DNA from: an uncultured Prevotella sp.
GTDB lineage: Bacteria > Bacteroidota > Bacteroidia > Bacteroidales > Bacteroidaceae
DNA length: 34,030 nucleotides
Assembly (NCBI GenBank): GCA_934217675.1
Contig: CAKQCV010000023.1
Location: forward strand, 1 to 34,030
Direction of reading: 5' to 3'
A program made the translations under genes and the position numbers. The notes beneath the pieces were generated by a model that was not told where the DNA came from, ran no database searches, and saw only the letters and a list, made by a program, of their open reading frames with translations. Positions 32,605 to 34,030 of this stretch are shown here, in pieces; the first letter of the stretch is position 1; each line of letters starts with the position of its first letter.

Positions 32605-33846
32605 ATGAAATCACTTAAAGAACTTTATAAAATAGGCAAAGGTCCATCAAGTAGCCATACAATGGGGCCACAAAAAGCATCTAAAATTTTCCTTGAAAAT
32701 AACCGTAAAACGAAATCATTTGAAGTAACGTTATATGGTAGTCTTGCAGCAACAGGAAAAGGACACATGACAGATATAGCAATAAAGGAAGTATTGGAGA
32801 ATGTAGCCCCTGTAAATATTATATGGCGCCCAGATGTATTCTTGCCATTCCACCCCAACGGTATGAAATTCACATCCTACAACAGTAAAAAAGAAATAAT
32901 AAACGAATGGACAGTATACAGCATTGGCGGTGGAGCACTTTCTGAAGGAAAAGGACAGAACGACATGTTCAATACTAAGGAAGTGTATGAAATGAACACT
33001 ATGACTGAAATAATGAAATGGTGTGAAGAAACAGGAAGAAATTATTGGGAATATGTACAACTAAGCGAAGACAGCAGTTTATGGGATTATCTTGATGTAG
33101 TATGGCAAACAATGAAACAAGCTGTTGAGCGAGGAATAAAACACGAAGGAAGACTTCCTGGTCCCCTAAATCTTCCCCGCAAAGCACCGACATACTATAT
33201 AAAAGCATCTGGCTATAAGCAATCGTTACAAACACGAGGACTTGTTTACGCCTATGCCCTTGCTGTAAGTGAAGAAAATGCATCAGGAGGAACAATAGTA
33301 ACAGCCCCTACATGTGGAGCATGTGGAGTATTGCCAGCAGTTCTATACCATATAGAAAAAGGGCATGAATTTACAGAGATGCAAATACTACATGCTTTAG
33401 CAACAGCGGGATTAGTAGGAAATATAGTAAAACAAAATGCATCAATATCCGGAGCTGATGTAGGATGTCAAGGAGAAGTCGGTGTAGCATGTGCAATGGC
33501 TTCAGCAGCAGCATGCCAACTATTTGGTGGAAGCCCTTCACAGATTGAATACGCTGCAGAGATGGGACTTGAGCATCATCTCGGAATGACATGCGATCCA
33601 ATATGTGGACTTGTTCAGATACCCTGCATTGAAAGGAACGCATTTGCAGCTACAAGAGCTCTTGACTCAAATCTATATGCAGCATTCTCTGATGGAAGCC
33701 ATAGGGTGTCATTTGACCGTGTTGTAGAAGTTATGAAACGAACAGGGCATGATATACCATCCCTATATAAAGAAACAAGCGAAGGAGGACTTGCTAAAGA
33801 TTTCGACAAGTCCTCAATAAAAAACGAAGAAGACGAAGACATTTAA
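32605..33846 (+). CDS. sdaA: L-serine ammonia-lyase (iron-sulfur type, single chain)
   Basis: The 413-residue protein deaminates L-serine to pyruvate and ammonia in the cytosol using a [4Fe-4S] cluster. The beta domain comes first (GKGPSSSHTMGPQKAS, 11-26) and the alpha domain second, as in single-chain enzymes. Cluster Cys candidates are Cys288 (DVGCQGE), Cys330 (TCDPICG) and Cys341 (PCIERN). Their 42- and 11-residue spacings agree with the ligands I recall for the Legionella enzyme. The PTCGACGVLPA stretch (Cys237, Cys240) is also conserved. The C-terminus ends in an acidic tail without the terminal Cys that blocks the cluster in the Legionella protein. A repeat element lies 22 nt after the stop. 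Confidence 0.94.
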   Translation: MKSLKELYKIGKGPSSSHTMGPQKASKIFLENNRKTKSFEVTLYGSLAATGKGHMTDIAIKEVLENVAPVNIIWRPDVFLPFHPNGMKFTSYNSKKEIINEWTVYSIGGGALSEGKGQNDMFNTKEVYEMNTMTEIMKWCEETGRNYWEYVQLSEDSSLWDYLDVVWQTMKQAVERGIKHEGRLPGPLNLPRKAPTYYIKASGYKQSLQTRGLVYAYALAVSEENASGGTIVTAPTCGACGVLPAVLYHIEKGHEFTEMQILHALATAGLVGNIVKQNASISGADVGCQGEVGVACAMASAAACQLFGGSPSQIEYAAEMGLEHHLGMTCDPICGLVQIPCIERNAFAATRALDSNLYAAFSDGSHRVSFDRVVEVMKRTGHDIPSLYKETSEGGLAKDFDKSSIKNEEDEDI

Positions 33847-33868
33847 ATATATAAAAAGTTTTTTCTGA

Positions 33869-33956
33869 TTTATCCCTCATCCCTCACCAGATGTCCCGAA
33901 AGCTCCCTGTACGCCACATGTCCGGAAGATGAGGGATGGGTGAGGGATATGAGGGA
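33869..33956 (+). repeat. Palindromic dispersed repeat, copy B
   Basis: TTTATCCCTCATCCCTCACC (33869-33888) opens the element. The right side (33930-33956) holds TGAGGGATGGGTGAGGGATA and a further TGAGGGA, complementary to the left arm with a 4-nt insertion. The centre has two near-identical ATGTCCCGAA / ATGTCCGGAA direct repeats (33891-33900, 33918-33927). It starts 22 nt after the sdaA stop, the same placement and orientation as copy A after the hydrolase gene. Confidence 0.65.
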
Positions 33957-34030
33957 GAAGTAAGAGATGGAGTAAGAAACAAGTGACATGACGGACAGGT
34001 GGACAGAAGTTGCTGCATACAGCATACAAA

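Overview
The window looks like chromosomal DNA of a Bacteroidota member, most likely Bacteroidales and probably Prevotella-like. By eye it is AT-rich. Several promoters match the Bacteroidales pattern (TTTG, 19-21 nt, TAnnTTTG). Surface lipoproteins have acidic residues right after the lipid-bearing Cys. DUF3836, DUF2795, the 7TM-HD protein and the Bacteroidota-type anti-sigma N-terminus point the same way. The species is inferred from these features; no search was run.

Left part (1-7200). A truncated DXS-like gene (minus) diverges from an exported calcineurin-type phosphoesterase. A tight four-gene plus-strand operon follows: a CsgG-like protein, a small lipoprotein, a DUF4810 lipoprotein and a DUF799/GNA1162-like lipoprotein, driven by a near-perfect promoter and closed by a hairpin. 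Next, between two hairpins, is a three-gene toxin-antitoxin operon: hipB-like, then a small HipA-N-terminal-domain protein, then a HipA-like kinase. This is the split order of HipBST. Its promoter region carries three copies of an inverted repeat with centres exactly 42 bp apart. This is the most interesting part of the window.

Middle part (7200-16820). On the minus strand are a TonB-dependent receptor with its downstream surface beta-helix-like lipoprotein, a DUF3836 protein and a secreted alpha/beta hydrolase. A plus-strand ECF sigma / putative anti-sigma / secreted protein operon diverges from the hydrolase. A 19-bp palindrome lies between them.

Right part (16900-34030) is mainly housekeeping. 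metF-metH form a cobalamin-dependent methionine module. Convergent to it are kdtA (Kdo transfer to lipid A) and gltX. Divergent from gltX is a PgpH-like 7TM-HD phosphodiesterase (probably c-di-AMP), followed by a FadL-family porin. Then come priA (minus), a minus-strand group of a methyltransferase-like hypothetical, a PduO-type cobalamin adenosyltransferase and a DUF2795 protein, and finally L-serine dehydratase (plus). MetH and PduO both tie this part to B12 use.

A palindromic repeat with the core TATCCCTCATCCCTCAC occurs twice (about 12.6 kb and 33.9 kb). Each copy starts about 20-25 nt after a stop codon and has the same orientation relative to that gene. I found no tRNA, rRNA, CRISPR array, insertion sequence or complete prophage.
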